Counted from the first letter of the stretch, positions 1-9,021 are shown. The stretch: 64,000 nucleotides of DNA from Streptomyces cavernae (GCF_004023625.1 NZ_RPDJ01000044.1:22278-86277), one strand, 5' to 3'. Translations and numbers: made by a program. The notes: a model not told the origin generated them from the sequence alone.

Positions 1-2237
1 AGGCCGAAGCGGTCGGCCACCCGCCGTACGAGTGCGTCCGGGTTGCTCGGCAGGACGGCGAGGTGGTCGCCGGTGCGGTAGGTGACGCCCTCGGGCAGCC
101 GCAGCCTCAGGAATCGCTTGGAGCGGCCCAACCCGTGGTCCATGTCGACCAGTTCGTACGCGTCGAGCACCTCCATCGGCTGCACGCCGTGTCGTGCCGC
201 GAGACCGCCGATGACCGAGTCGGTCGCGTCCTCCAACTCGTACAGTCCCGTCTCCTGGTCGGCGGCCGGCTCCGCCTCCCCCGCTTCTGCGGCGGCTCCG
301 TACCGCTCCAGCAGGGCGGTCCACAGGTCGCCGGTCCACCGCTCCACCGTGCCGGCGAAGTCACCGGCGGCGTCCGCGGCGCCGCGCTCCAGCAGTGAGG
401 TGGCGCCCGCGGCGGCGAGCCGCTCGTCGATGAGGGTGGGGACGCGCTGGTAGGTGGCGGCCCAGTTGCGGTCGCCGACACCCAGCACGGCGTACTGGAC
501 GCCTTCGAGCGAACCGGGCTCGAGTCCCTCCAGCCACGCGACGAACTCCGTGGCGTCATCCGTGGGCCTGCCGTTGTAGGAGGCGGCCACGATCACCACC
601 GGCCCGTCACCCGCGGAAAGTTTGCCCACGGCGTCGTCGAGGGGAGCGACGGACGGGACGAAGCCGCGCTCGTCGCCGTCCGAAGCGAGGTCGCGGGCGA
701 TGCCCGCGCAGGTGCCCAGGTTGGAGCCGTGCAGCAGGGTCAGCGCGGTCCCGGTGGCGCGCCGGACGGCGGGCCGGTTCTGGCCGGCGGGGGCGTTGCC
801 CGCGGTGAGGGCCGTGGCGGTGGGCAGGCGGCGCTCGCCGCTGGTGCGCCGGGCGAGGTTCAGGGTGAACTGGTCGGGCTTGATGGTGAGCGTCTGCTTG
901 ATCTTCAGCTGGTAGTTGGTGTGGTCGATCAGGCGGTAGCGGTGGATCACCAGCGCGAGGACCAGCGTCGCCTCGTGCAGTGCGAACTGGCGGCCGATGC
1001 AGGCGCGTTCGCCGCTACCGAACGGCTTGAACAGGTGGACCGGGCGCTCCTCCTCCTGCTCGGGCAGGAACCGGTCGGGGTCGAACAGCTCGACGTTCTC
1101 GCCCCAGGCGGGGTCGCGGTGCAGCTGCGGGATGAGGATCTGGATCGACTCGCCCTTGCGCACGGCGTACTTCCCGCCGATGACCGTGTCCTCAAGCGGC
1201 TCCACCGCGTACGCGGGCGCCGTCGGCCACAGCCGCAGACTCTCGTTGAGCACCTGGCGGATGTACGTCAGCTTGCCGATGTCCCCGTAGCCCGGCTCGG
1301 GGGCGTCCGAGTCCCCCCACAGCACGTCGACCTCGGCCTGAGCGCGGGCCAGCACCTCGGGATGCTTGGTCAGGTAATGCAGGGCGAACGACAGCGCCCC
1401 GCTGGTGGTCTCATGCCCGGCGATGAGGAACGTGATCACCTGGTAGCGGATGTTGACGTCGTCCAGGGGCTCGCCCGTCACCGGGTCAGCGGTGTGCAGC
1501 ATCCGCCCGAGCAGATCATCGGTGTTCCGGTCACCGGACGCCCGGCGCTGCCGGATCACATCGTCGACCAGATCCTCCATCAGCGTGACGTCCTCACGGA
1601 ACTGCTCGGCCTGCTTCCACTTGAACAGCTCCGTGCCGGGGATGGACTCCCCCTTGTCCTGGAGGAACCCGAGCGCCCGCGACAACGCGACGATGAAGGG
1701 ATGCGGCTCCTCACGAGCGAACGACTCGAAGTCGTAGCCGAAACCGCACAGACCGATCGTGTCGAGCGTCAGCCGCGTCATGTCGTCGGCCACGTCAACG
1801 GGCACCGCACCCGCCGCCCGGTCCCACTTCCCGATCAGCTCCCGGGCCACCTGGAGCATCGTCGCGTGATAGCCGCGCATCGCGCCCAGCGAGAACGCCG
1901 GCATCAGCACATCGTGCGCCTTGCGCCAGTTGGGCTCGTCGTTGAACGCGGTGAACAACCCGTCCCCGCTGATCTCCCGGATGTTCACAAGATCGGAGTG
2001 CACGCTCTTGCGGAACCGGCTCTCGTCCGCCAGCTCCGTGACCAGGTCCAGGCCGGAGGCCCACTTGATCTCGTGGCCGAAGACGCGGAGCTTGAACAGC
2101 GGCCCCAGCTCCCTGGCCTCCTTCATCATGTAGAGCAGGCCGTCGGCACCACCGGGAATGTCGAACGCGTGGCCGACCAGGGGCAGGGCGGGACGCTCGG
2201 GGATCGGCTCGGTTCCGCGCAGGGCCTCGTGAGTCAT
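1..2237 (-). CDS. CYP102-type self-sufficient cytochrome P450-reductase fusion (3' end outside window)
   Basis: The enzyme should hydroxylate fatty-acid-like substrates, drawing electrons from NADPH through its own fused FMN/FAD reductase in the cytosol. About 745 residues lie in the window. The oxygen-binding I-helix motif AGHETTSG is near residue 273, and the haem loop FGSGERACIGR has the ligand at about Cys413. A flavodoxin-like FMN domain begins near residue 495 (LLHGSNLGT, then AASYNGRPTDD), and the FAD/NADPH domain has only begun when the window ends. This order is that of Bacillus P450BM3 (about 1050 residues), so roughly 300 residues are missing at the left edge. The ATG at 2237 is preceded by GAAAGG 7 nt upstream. 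The family call is firm; the substrate is unknown. No dormancy-type palindrome was found upstream, so it may lie outside the island regulon. Confidence 0.93.
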   Translation of the reverse strand, partial: MTHEALRGTEPIPERPALPLVGHAFDIPGGADGLLYMMKEARELGPLFKLRVFGHEIKWASGLDLVTELADESRFRKSVHSDLVNIREISGDGLFTAFNDEPNWRKAHDVLMPAFSLGAMRGYHATMLQVARELIGKWDRAAGAVPVDVADDMTRLTLDTIGLCGFGYDFESFAREEPHPFIVALSRALGFLQDKGESIPGTELFKWKQAEQFREDVTLMEDLVDDVIRQRRASGDRNTDDLLGRMLHTADPVTGEPLDDVNIRYQVITFLIAGHETTSGALSFALHYLTKHPEVLARAQAEVDVLWGDSDAPEPGYGDIGKLTYIRQVLNESLRLWPTAPAYAVEPLEDTVIGGKYAVRKGESIQILIPQLHRDPAWGENVELFDPDRFLPEQEEERPVHLFKPFGSGERACIGRQFALHEATLVLALVIHRYRLIDHTNYQLKIKQTLTIKPDQFTLNLARRTSGERRLPTATALTAGNAPAGQNRPAVRRATGTALTLLHGSNLGTCAGIARDLASDGDERGFVPSVAPLDDAVGKLSAGDGPVVIVAASYNGRPTDDATEFVAWLEGLEPGSLEGVQYAVLGVGDRNWAATYQRVPTLIDERLAAAGATSLLERGAADAAGDFAGTVERWTGDLWTALLERYGAAAEAGEAEPAADQETGLYELEDATDSVIGGLAARHGVQPMEVLDAYELVDMDHGLGRSKRFLRLRLPEGVTYRTGDHLAVLPSNPDALVRRVADRFG

Positions 2238-2278
2238 GAGCTTGCCTTTCGATGCGGCGCAGGCTGTCTCTAGCCAGA

Positions 2279-2334
2279 ACCATACAAGCGACTTTGTCGC
2301 TCGACAATATCGATCGATTGTGTTGGCTGACACA
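2279..2334 (-). promoter_or_regulatory. Promoter and nested inverted repeats upstream of the P450 fusion
   Basis: Read on the minus strand, TTGTCG (2302-2307) and TATGGT (2279-2284) are separated by 17 bp and form a plausible -35/-10 pair. The -35 lies in a perfect repeat TTGTCG-CT-CGACAA (2294-2307). The palindrome ATCGATCGAT (2309-2318) and TGTGT-N6-ACACA (2319-2334) sit just upstream. Such dyads suggest a TetR-like operator, as in the P450BM3/BM3R1 system, but no regulator gene is adjacent in the window. The rest of the 2335-2557 interval shows nothing I can name. Confidence 0.5.
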
Positions 2335-2557
2335 GTCGATTGACGGAACCTGTGAAGGCGGCCTGTAAACCTCAGGGACGAAGGCCCGGGATACGCCGAC
2401 CCACCGGCCCGACACATGACTGGGGTGAGGACAAACCGGATCGGGTCGCCGAAGCCTGCCGGAGCCAAGGAACAGTCGGCGCCGTCACGCGCGAAGCTCG
2501 GCAGCGCGTACCGCCCCTCCTCGACGGGGGAGACCGAGCCCGTGGGGCCCGTCAGCA

Positions 2558-2923
2558 GCCGACCTCGCCGCGATCGACCTCGAGGGCGAGCCTGAGGACA
2601 TCGGGACGCTGGTGGCCGCGAACTTCTTCGACGGCTTCCACACGGTCGGCGTGGCGATCGTGAACGTCGTCTACCGTTTGCTGATCGATGAGGCGGCGCA
2701 TGCGCAGGTCCGGGCCGACCAGTCGCTGGTCACCAACGCGTTCTTCGAGGGCACCCGTCTGGAATCGCCGCTGATGTTCAGCCAGCGGCTGGCCCTGCAG
2801 GATGTCGAGCACCAGGGCGTGTTCATCCCCGCCGGCACGCCGGTCGTCATGGTCTGGGCGGCGGCAAAGTGGCTGCGCACCGCGACGGGGCAGGCCTTCC
2901 TCCGACAGCACTCATCGACCTGA
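2558..2923 (+). pseudogene. Remnant of a cytochrome P450 gene (I-helix to ExxR region only)
   Basis: The frame reads like the middle of an actinobacterial class I P450: an I-helix-like stretch FFDGFHTVGVAI, the K-helix-like FFEGTRLESP, then IPAGTPVVMVWAAA, where family members continue with NRDP and, about 50 residues later, the haem-cysteine loop. Here the frame departs after WAAA into unrelated sequence and stops. There is no N-terminal half and no haem-binding cysteine, and no good start or ribosome binding site. I read it as a decayed fragment. A short expressed ORF starting at the ATG at 2612 cannot be excluded but could not be a working P450. Confidence 0.55.
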
Positions 2924-3007
2924 AGCTCACGCTCCGGCCTCGGGGCGCGGGCCGGGTGGGGATCCGCCGTCGTGGTGGCCGACGCTCCGACAGCGCCGAC
3001 AAGTGGG

Positions 3008-3030
3008 GCCCCCGCGAGGACCGCGGGGGC
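3008..3030 (-). terminator. Rho-independent-type hairpin after pntB
   Basis: A perfect 9-bp stem (GCCCCCGCG / CGCGGGGGC) with a 5-nt loop lies 23 nt beyond the pntB stop codon. There is no U-tract, which is usual in Streptomyces. It would end the minus-strand operon. Confidence 0.75.
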
Positions 3031-3053
3031 ACCACCACGGTGGGTACCGGGGG

Positions 3054-4472
3054 TCAGCCGACGAACTCCCGCACCGCCGCCTTCAGTTCGGCCAGGCCCT
3101 TCTTGGCGTCCGTGAAGAACATCCCCGTCTTCGGGTCGGTGTACAGCTCGTTGTCGATGCCCGCGTAGCCGTGGCCCATCGAGCGTTTGATGACGACGAC
3201 GCTCTTGGCCTTGTCCACGTCGAGGATCGGCATGCCGGAGATCGCGTTGCCGGGGCGGCGGGCGATCGGGTTGGTCACGTCGTTGGCGCCGATCACGAGG
3301 GCCACGTCGGCCTGCGGGAACTCGGGATTGACCTCGTCCATCTCCTTGAGCTGGGTGTAGGGCACGTTGGCCTCCGCCAGGAGCACGTTCATGTGTCCGG
3401 GCATGCGGCCCGCGACCGGGTGGATGGCGTAGCTGACGTCGACGCCGTGGTCGGTGAGCAGCTTGGCCAGGTCGCCGAGTTCGTGCTGGGCCTGGGCAGC
3501 CGCCAGACCGTACCCGGGGACGAAGACGACCTTGCTCGCGTAGGCGAGCTGGATCGCCACGTCGTCGGCGGAGACCGGGCGCACCTGGGCCGGCGCCCCA
3601 CTCGTGGCGGCCGCCGTCGGCGCGCTGTCCCCGGTGCCGAAGCCGCCGACCATGATGTTGGCGATGGACCGGTTCATGGCGTCGGCCATCAGCTTGGTGA
3701 GGATGCCGCCGGAGGAGCTGACGAGCATGCCCGCGATGATCAGGGCGGTCTCGTCGAGGACGAAGCCCGCCATCGCGACCGCCGAGCCCGTGAAGGCGTT
3801 CAGCAGGGCAATGACCACCGGCATGTCGGCGCCGCCGATCGGCAGCACCAGCGTCACGCCGAACAGCAGGGCCACGGCCACGAGTCCATACAGCGCCACC
3901 CGGGAGTCCGGTGCCAGCACCAGCCACACCGTGCCGACGACGAACGAGGCCGGCAGCGCCACGTTGAGCAGCCGGGCGCCCGGGAACACCACCGGCGAAC
4001 CGGACACGACGCCTTGCAGCTTGCCCGCCGCGATCAGCGATCCGGAGAAGGTGACCGCGCCGATGACGATGTCCAGTGCGCCGGGAAGCGAGACGCGTGC
4101 GCCGAGCCCGGCCGGGTCCTCGGCCTGGAGCAGGTCGCCCACCGCGATGAGCGCCGCCGCTCCCCCGCCGACGGCGTTGAAGACGCTGACCAGTTGGGGC
4201 ATGGCGGTCATCCGGACCTCGCGGGCCGCCCACAGGCCGAGTCCGGCACCGAGGACGCCGCCCGAGACCAGCACGAGCCAGCCGGTCCGGCTGATCACGT
4301 CCTCGTCCAGCACCAGCCATACGGTGGCTGCGATCGCCAGCGCCATGGCACCTGCCGAGAGGGTGTTGCCGCGGCGGGCCGTGCGCGGGTGGTTCATCAG
4401 GTGCAGGCCCATCACGAAGCAGGCGGCAGCGGCCAGGAAGATGTAGTGGACGGCATCGGAGACGGTGTCCAT
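3054..4472 (-). CDS. pntB: NAD(P) transhydrogenase beta subunit
   Basis: Membrane subunit of the proton-translocating transhydrogenase, which couples hydride transfer between NADH and NADP+ to the proton gradient. The 472-residue product has an N-terminal membrane region of about nine helices (residues 1-260) and a C-terminal NADP-binding domain III with GYGLAAAQAQHEL and GANDVTNP, as in the family. The ATG at 4472 follows the pntA2 stop by 6 nt. It is last in the pntA1-A2-B unit. In this context it probably rebalances reduced cofactors made by the upstream alcohol and aldehyde dehydrogenases when respiration is limited. That role is inference. Confidence 0.96.
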   Translation of the reverse strand: MDTVSDAVHYIFLAAAACFVMGLHLMNHPRTARRGNTLSAGAMALAIAATVWLVLDEDVISRTGWLVLVSGGVLGAGLGLWAAREVRMTAMPQLVSVFNAVGGGAAALIAVGDLLQAEDPAGLGARVSLPGALDIVIGAVTFSGSLIAAGKLQGVVSGSPVVFPGARLLNVALPASFVVGTVWLVLAPDSRVALYGLVAVALLFGVTLVLPIGGADMPVVIALLNAFTGSAVAMAGFVLDETALIIAGMLVSSSGGILTKLMADAMNRSIANIMVGGFGTGDSAPTAAATSGAPAQVRPVSADDVAIQLAYASKVVFVPGYGLAAAQAQHELGDLAKLLTDHGVDVSYAIHPVAGRMPGHMNVLLAEANVPYTQLKEMDEVNPEFPQADVALVIGANDVTNPIARRPGNAISGMPILDVDKAKSVVVIKRSMGHGYAGIDNELYTDPKTGMFFTDAKKGLAELKAAVREFVG

Positions 4473-4478
4473 GGCTTC

Positions 4479-4826
4479 TCACACCTCCGCCTTCTCGTGT
4501 GTTTCGGTGACGGACTGCCGCTCCGCGGGTTTACCGGCGGCCGGCTTGGCCTTGAACATCTCCAGCATCCGGTCCGTGACGACGTACCCGCCGACCACGT
4601 TCATCGCGCCGAACACCATGGCCACGAAGGCGAGGACGTAGCCGAGCCAGTTGTGCGCCTCGGCCGCGATCAGCATGGCGCCGATGACGACGATGCCGTG
4701 CACGGAGTTGGAGCCGGACATCAGCGGTGTGTGCAGGGTCGCCGGGACCTTGCTGATGACCTCGATGCCGACCAGGACGCTCAGCACGAAGACGGTGATC
4801 GCGGTGAGGAGATCGAGGTCGTTCAT
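4479..4826 (-). CDS. pntA2: NAD(P) transhydrogenase alpha2 (membrane) subunit
   Basis: A 115-residue membrane protein matching the C-terminal membrane part of PntA. It has about three hydrophobic helices (LLTAITVFVLSVLVG, HGIVVIGAMLIAA, YVLAFVAMVFGAMNVV) and a short charged tail. Actinobacterial transhydrogenases split the alpha subunit into NAD-binding and membrane polypeptides, as seen here. Its ATG overlaps the pntA1 stop by 4 nt (ATGA), implying translational coupling. A GGAGGAG run lies just upstream, inside the pntA1 3' end. Confidence 0.93.
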   Translation of the reverse strand: MNDLDLLTAITVFVLSVLVGIEVISKVPATLHTPLMSGSNSVHGIVVIGAMLIAAEAHNWLGYVLAFVAMVFGAMNVVGGYVVTDRMLEMFKAKPAAGKPAERQSVTETHEKAEV

Positions 4827-5938
4827 GATGACACTCCTCCCATGAGCGCGGCCGTGATCTCGTCGGCCGGGTCGAGGGTCAGTTCGCCGTCGCGCACGAG
4901 GTGACGCAGGAGCGCGACGAGGTTGCGGGCGTAGGCCGTGGACGCGGCGGTCGCCATGGCGGACGGCAGGCGTCCGGCGCCGACCAGAGTGACCCCGTTG
5001 TCGAGGACGGTCGTCTTGTCGGGTTCGGTGCCCTCGACGTTGCCGCCGAGTTCGCTCGCCGCCAGGTCGATGACGACCGAGCCGGGCTTCATGTGCTGGA
5101 CCACGGCCGCGGTCACCAGCAACGGCGGCTTGCGGCCGGGGACTTGAGCGGTGGTGATGACGATGTCGGAGCGGGCGATGTACGCGTCGAGCGCTTCGCG
5201 CTGGGCCCGCTGCTCCTGTTCGGTCAGCTCGCGCGCGTAGCCGCCCTGCCCGGAGCCCGGTTCCCCGTGGTGAGGGCTCTGGATCTCGAGGAACCGGGCG
5301 CCGAGCGACTCCACCTCCCCTCGGGACTCGGGGCGTACGTCGTACGCCGTGACGACGGCGCCGAGACGGCGGGCGGTGGCGATCGCCTGCAGCCCGGCCA
5401 CTCCCGCGCCGAGGATCAGGACCTGCGCCGGGCGCATGGTGCCCGCCGCGGTGGTCAGCATCGGGAAGAACCGGTCGTACGTGTCCGCGGCCAGCAGCGC
5501 CGCCTTGTAGCCGGCGACGCTCGCCTGGGACGTCAGCGCGTCCATGGACTGGGCGCGGCTGAGGGTGCGCGGCAGCAGGTCGAGGCTGATCGTGCGTACT
5601 CCGCGTCCGGTCAGTTCCGCTGTCAGGGCGGGGTGGCGCAACGGTTCGAGCAGGCCGATCAGGGTCTGCCCGGTGCGCAGGGCCCCGGCCGTCTCCGGAT
5701 CCGGCGGGCCGACGCACAGGACGACGTCCGCGCGCGCGTAGAGCTCCTCCGCGGGGACGACGGTGGCGCCGGTGTCGGTGTAGTCGGCGTCGGTGAACCA
5801 GGCTCCGGATCCGGCACCGGTTTCGACCAGGACGTCGAGTCCGGACCGGCGCAGAAGGGTCACGGCCTCGGGGACGAGCGCGACGCGGCGTTCGCCGGGT
5901 GCCCGTTCCCGTACCGCTCCCACGGTGAGGGTTGCCAT
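4823..5938 (-). CDS. pntA1: NAD(P) transhydrogenase alpha1 (NAD-binding) subunit
   Basis: Soluble domain I of the transhydrogenase, 371 residues, related to alanine dehydrogenase. Residues 1-140 carry the conserved N-terminal fold (VGAVRERAPGERRVALVPE). The NAD Rossmann motif GAGVAGLQAIATARRLGA follows near residue 170, and KPGSVVIDLAASELGGN near 290. The start at 5938 lies 68 nt beyond the alcohol dehydrogenase stop. The gap holds two hairpins, so transcription may be attenuated between the two genes. Confidence 0.95.
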   Translation of the reverse strand: MATLTVGAVRERAPGERRVALVPEAVTLLRRSGLDVLVETGAGSGAWFTDADYTDTGATVVPAEELYARADVVLCVGPPDPETAGALRTGQTLIGLLEPLRHPALTAELTGRGVRTISLDLLPRTLSRAQSMDALTSQASVAGYKAALLAADTYDRFFPMLTTAAGTMRPAQVLILGAGVAGLQAIATARRLGAVVTAYDVRPESRGEVESLGARFLEIQSPHHGEPGSGQGGYARELTEQEQRAQREALDAYIARSDIVITTAQVPGRKPPLLVTAAVVQHMKPGSVVIDLAASELGGNVEGTEPDKTTVLDNGVTLVGAGRLPSAMATAASTAYARNLVALLRHLVRDGELTLDPADEITAALMGGVSS

Positions 5939-5955
5939 GATCTGCTGCCTCTCCC

Positions 5956-6006
5956 TGTGGCCCGGTGGTGGCCGGGCCACAGCATTCGCAGAGCTCTGGG
6001 AGCTCT
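5956..6006 (-). terminator. Double hairpin between alcohol dehydrogenase and pntA1
   Basis: Two perfect inverted repeats occur in the 68-nt intercistronic gap: 7-bp arms AGAGCTC/GAGCTCT (5990-6006), abutting the upstream stop codon, and 10-bp arms TGTGGCCCGG/CCGGGCCACA (5956-5981). They could act as a partial terminator, processing site or 3' stabiliser. No separate promoter for pntA1 is evident. Confidence 0.55.
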
Positions 6007-7020
6007 CTAGAACTCGAAGACGAGCCGTGCCTCGGCCCGTCCGCCGAGGACCTCGTCGAAGGAGTCGTTGACCTGATCCAGACGGCGGGGTTCGGCGATG
6101 ACCTGGGTGCGTCCGGCCGCGTGCAGCGCGAACACCTCGGCGAGGTCCTGGCGGGTGCCGACGATGGAGCCGATGACGGAGATCCCGCTGAGCACGGTTT
6201 CGAAGATCGGGACCTTGATGGCCGCGTTGTCGGCGGGCAGTCCGACCATGACCAGCCGTCCGCCCCGGTTCAGGGACTGGTAGGCCTGCTCGAAGGCCTT
6301 GGGTGCGGCGGCCAGCACGATGGCGACGTCGGCGCCACCGGCCTGCTTGATCTCCTTGACGGGGTCGTGTGTGCGGGCGTTGACGATCTGGTCGGCGCCG
6401 AGCCGGTGGGCGAGGCCCAGCTTGTCGGGTTCGACGTCGACGGCGGTGACGAGTCCGCCGACGAGGCGTGCGTACTGCAGCGCCAGGTGGCCGAGACCGC
6501 CGATACCGAAGACGGCGACACGTTCGGCGGGGACGACGTGCGCGACCTTGACCGCCTTGTAGGTGGTGACGCCCGCACAGGTCAGCGGCGCCGCGTCGAA
6601 GGACGACACCCCGTCGGGGACCCGGACGACCGCACCGGCGTCGGCGACCGCGTACTCGGCGTAGCAACCGTCCACCGAGTAGCCGGAGTTGACCTGGCTT
6701 TCGCAGAGGGTCTCCCAGCCGGAGACGCAGTAGCGGCAGGTGCCGCAGGACGAGCCGAGCCACGGGACGGCGACACGCTTGCCGATCAGTTCGGCGTCGA
6801 CGCCCTCGCCGACGGCCTCGACCGGGCCGATGCCCTCATGGCCGGGGATGAAGGGAGGTCGCGGCTTGACCGGCCAGTCGCCGTGCGCCGCGTGGATGTC
6901 GGTGTGGCAGAGGCCGGAGGCCTCCATGCGGACGAGCACCTGGCCGGAGCCGGGCTCGGGAACGGGAAGGTCCTGTATCTCCAGGGGCTTCCCGAAGTCG
7001 GTGACGACTGCTGCCTTCAT
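6007..7020 (-). CDS. Zinc-dependent alcohol dehydrogenase (AdhP type)
   Basis: A 337-residue medium-chain dehydrogenase interconverting primary alcohols and aldehydes with NAD(H). Catalytic zinc ligands appear in GLCHTDIHAAHGDWP and GHEGIGPVEAVGEGV. The structural-zinc cysteines are in CGTCRYCVSGWETLCE, and the nucleotide-binding loop is GIGGLGHLALQYA. I chose the ATG at 7020 because the protein begins with the family-typical MKAAVVTDFGKPLE, and GAGGAG lies about 7 nt upstream. The same frame is open back to 7416 through a DUF779 coding region with no stop, so a 469-residue fusion is also possible. Context suggests ethanol/acetaldehyde turnover with the neighbouring aldehyde dehydrogenase. 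Confidence 0.93.
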   Translation of the reverse strand: MKAAVVTDFGKPLEIQDLPVPEPGSGQVLVRMEASGLCHTDIHAAHGDWPVKPRPPFIPGHEGIGPVEAVGEGVDAELIGKRVAVPWLGSSCGTCRYCVSGWETLCESQVNSGYSVDGCYAEYAVADAGAVVRVPDGVSSFDAAPLTCAGVTTYKAVKVAHVVPAERVAVFGIGGLGHLALQYARLVGGLVTAVDVEPDKLGLAHRLGADQIVNARTHDPVKEIKQAGGADVAIVLAAAPKAFEQAYQSLNRGGRLVMVGLPADNAAIKVPIFETVLSGISVIGSIVGTRQDLAEVFALHAAGRTQVIAEPRRLDQVNDSFDEVLGGRAEARLVFEF

Positions 7021-7416
7021 GATCTTCTCCTCGATGCGGCTGTGCGCCGCGACCCGGTGGTCCACCGGGTCCTCGATCCGTGTGACGAAGCGCTGCCCGT
7101 GCCCTGCTGCGAGGGAGAAGCCGCCCGGTGTGCCCTCCTCGACGTCCAGCACGAAGCGTGGGCGGCCGAGGGCCTCGTACAGGTCGGCGTCGATGTGGAA
7201 GGTGCAGCCGTCCAGCACGCCGAGCAGCATGTCGCCCCTGCTCAGGGAGAATTCGCCACCCGGGAAGCACATCGGGTCGCTGCCGTCGCAGCAGCCGCCG
7301 GACTGGACGAACATCACCGGCCGGCCGTGGGCGGCGCGCAGGGCCTGGATGGCCCGGTGCGCCGCCCGGGTGGCGGTGACGCGCCCGGCGTTGCCGCCCT
7401 GAAGCGTCGCGGGCAT
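7021..7416 (-). CDS. DUF779 protein, open in frame into the alcohol dehydrogenase
   Basis: From the ATG at 7416 the frame encodes a DUF779 domain (FVQSGGCCDGSDPMC, then GCTFHIDADLYEA, then GGFSLAAGHGQRFVTR), a small family habitually found beside acetaldehyde dehydrogenases. Its function is not established; the Cys-rich SGGCCDG segment is its hallmark. Family members stop near this length (about 115-125 residues), but here no stop codon occurs and the frame runs on through about 17 codons into the alcohol dehydrogenase. The start follows the aldehyde dehydrogenase stop by 31 nt. Either the two are made as one protein, or the dehydrogenase also starts internally at 7020, where a good ribosome binding site exists. 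A sequencing error is possible. Confidence 0.8.
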
Positions 7417-7447
7417 GTCGGTGCACCCCTTCGGTCCGCTGGGACGG

Positions 7448-8968
7448 TCAGAACAGCCCGAGTGGCTTGGTGCCGTAGCTGACCAGGAGGTTCTTGGTCT
7501 GGCTGTAGTGCTCGAGCATCATCTTGTGGTTCTCCCGGCCGATGCCGGAAACCTTGTAGCCACCGAACGCCGCGCCCGCGGGGTATTGGTGGTAGCAGTT
7601 GGTCCAGACGCGGCCGGCCTTGATGGCGCGGCCCATCCGGTAGGTGCGGGCGCCGTCGCGGCTCCACACGCCGGCCCCGAGGCCGTACAGCGTGTCGTTG
7701 GCGATCTCGAGCGCCTCTGCCTCGTCCTTGAACGTGGTGACCGCGAGGACGGGTCCGAAGATCTCCTCCTGGAACACCCGCATCTTGTTGTGGCCCTTGA
7801 GGATGGTCGGCTCGAAGAAGAAGCCGTCCGCGAACTCTCCGCCGACAGCGGCACGGTGGCCGCCCACGAGCAGTTCGGCGCCTTCCTTGAGGCCGATGTC
7901 GACGTAGGAGGCGATCTTCTCGACCTGCTGCCGGGAGACCTGGGGGCCGATCATGGTGGAGGAGTCGAGCGGGTTGCCCTGCTTGATGGCCCGGACGCGC
8001 TCCAGGCAGCGTCCCATGAACTCCTCGTAGATGTCCTCCTGGATCAGTGCTCGGGAGGGGCAGGTGCACACCTCACCCTTGTTGAACGCGTAGAGGACGA
8101 GCCCCTCGACGGCCTTGCTGAGGAAGTCGTCGTCCTCGGCGGCCACGTCGTTGAAGAAGATGTTCGGCGACTTGCCGCCCAGCTCCAGGGTGACCGGAAT
8201 GATGTTCTCGGACGCGTACTGCATGATCAGCCGGCCCGTGGTGGTCTCACCGGTGAAGGCGACCTTCGCGATGCGCTTGTTGGTGGCGAGGGCCTTGCCG
8301 ATGGCCGCGCCCGGCCCGTTAACGACGTTGATCACGCCCGGCGGAACGATGTCGCCGATGACCTCCATCAGCTTCAGGATCGACCACGGGGTCGGCGACG
8401 CCGGCTTGATCACCGTGGCGTTTCCCGCGGCGAGCGCCGGGGCGAGCTTCCAAGCCGCCATCAGCAGCGGGAAGTTGAACGGGATGATCTGTCCGACCAC
8501 TCCCAGCGGCTCGCGGAAGTGGTAGGCGATCGTCTCCTTGTCGATCTCGGTGATCGAGCTCTCCTCGGCGCGTATCGCCGCCGCGAAGTAACGGAAGTGG
8601 TCGGCGGCTAGGGGGATGTCCGCGGCGAGGGTCTCGCGGACCGGCTTGCCGTTCTCCCAGCTCTCGGTGACGGCCAGTTCCTCACGGTGGGCGTCGATGG
8701 CGTCCGCTACCGCGTTGAGGACGGCGGCCCGCTGGGCGCTGGTCGCCTCGCCCCACTTGTCCTTCGCCGCGTGTGCGGCGTCGAGGGCGAGCTCGATGTC
8801 CGCGGGCCCCGACTTCGGGATCTCGCAGATCGGCTTGGCGGTGGCGGGGCACAGGTTGGGCGAGTACTCACCCGTCGTGGGCGCCTCCCACTTGCCGCCG
8901 ATGAAGTTCTCGTACCGGGGGGCGACGTGGACGGGACTGCCCGTCCTGCCCGGAGGCTCGTACTTCAT
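7448..8968 (-). CDS. NAD-dependent (acet)aldehyde dehydrogenase, ExaC/AldB type
   Basis: The 506-residue product oxidises aldehydes to acids. It shows the expected ALDH landmarks: PFNFPLLMAAWKLAPALAAGN for cofactor binding, VTLELGGKSPN with the general-base Glu, and KGEVCTCPSR with the catalytic Cys near residue 302-304. The N-terminus and length match acetaldehyde dehydrogenases of the ExaC group. The ATG at 8968 follows a run of purines and lies 53 nt beyond the regulator stop. Order regulator-ALDH-DUF779-ADH suggests a co-regulated alcohol/aldehyde module. Confidence 0.94.
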   Translation of the reverse strand: MKYEPPGRTGSPVHVAPRYENFIGGKWEAPTTGEYSPNLCPATAKPICEIPKSGPADIELALDAAHAAKDKWGEATSAQRAAVLNAVADAIDAHREELAVTESWENGKPVRETLAADIPLAADHFRYFAAAIRAEESSITEIDKETIAYHFREPLGVVGQIIPFNFPLLMAAWKLAPALAAGNATVIKPASPTPWSILKLMEVIGDIVPPGVINVVNGPGAAIGKALATNKRIAKVAFTGETTTGRLIMQYASENIIPVTLELGGKSPNIFFNDVAAEDDDFLSKAVEGLVLYAFNKGEVCTCPSRALIQEDIYEEFMGRCLERVRAIKQGNPLDSSTMIGPQVSRQQVEKIASYVDIGLKEGAELLVGGHRAAVGGEFADGFFFEPTILKGHNKMRVFQEEIFGPVLAVTTFKDEAEALEIANDTLYGLGAGVWSRDGARTYRMGRAIKAGRVWTNCYHQYPAGAAFGGYKVSGIGRENHKMMLEHYSQTKNLLVSYGTKPLGLF

Positions 8969-9021
8969 GACCGTCCCCTTTCGAGGGTCGTGTTGCCGGG
9001 GAATCTGTGCTGGTTGGAACG

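Noticed and set aside
729..2273. 514-codon plus-strand ORF
   Set aside because: It is antisense to the P450 fusion, with its codon bias explained by the real minus-strand frame; no family resemblance and no ribosome binding site.
2802..4904. 700-codon plus-strand ORF opposite pntB/pntA2
   Set aside because: Shadow of the transhydrogenase genes; low-complexity His/Asp/Arg-rich product.
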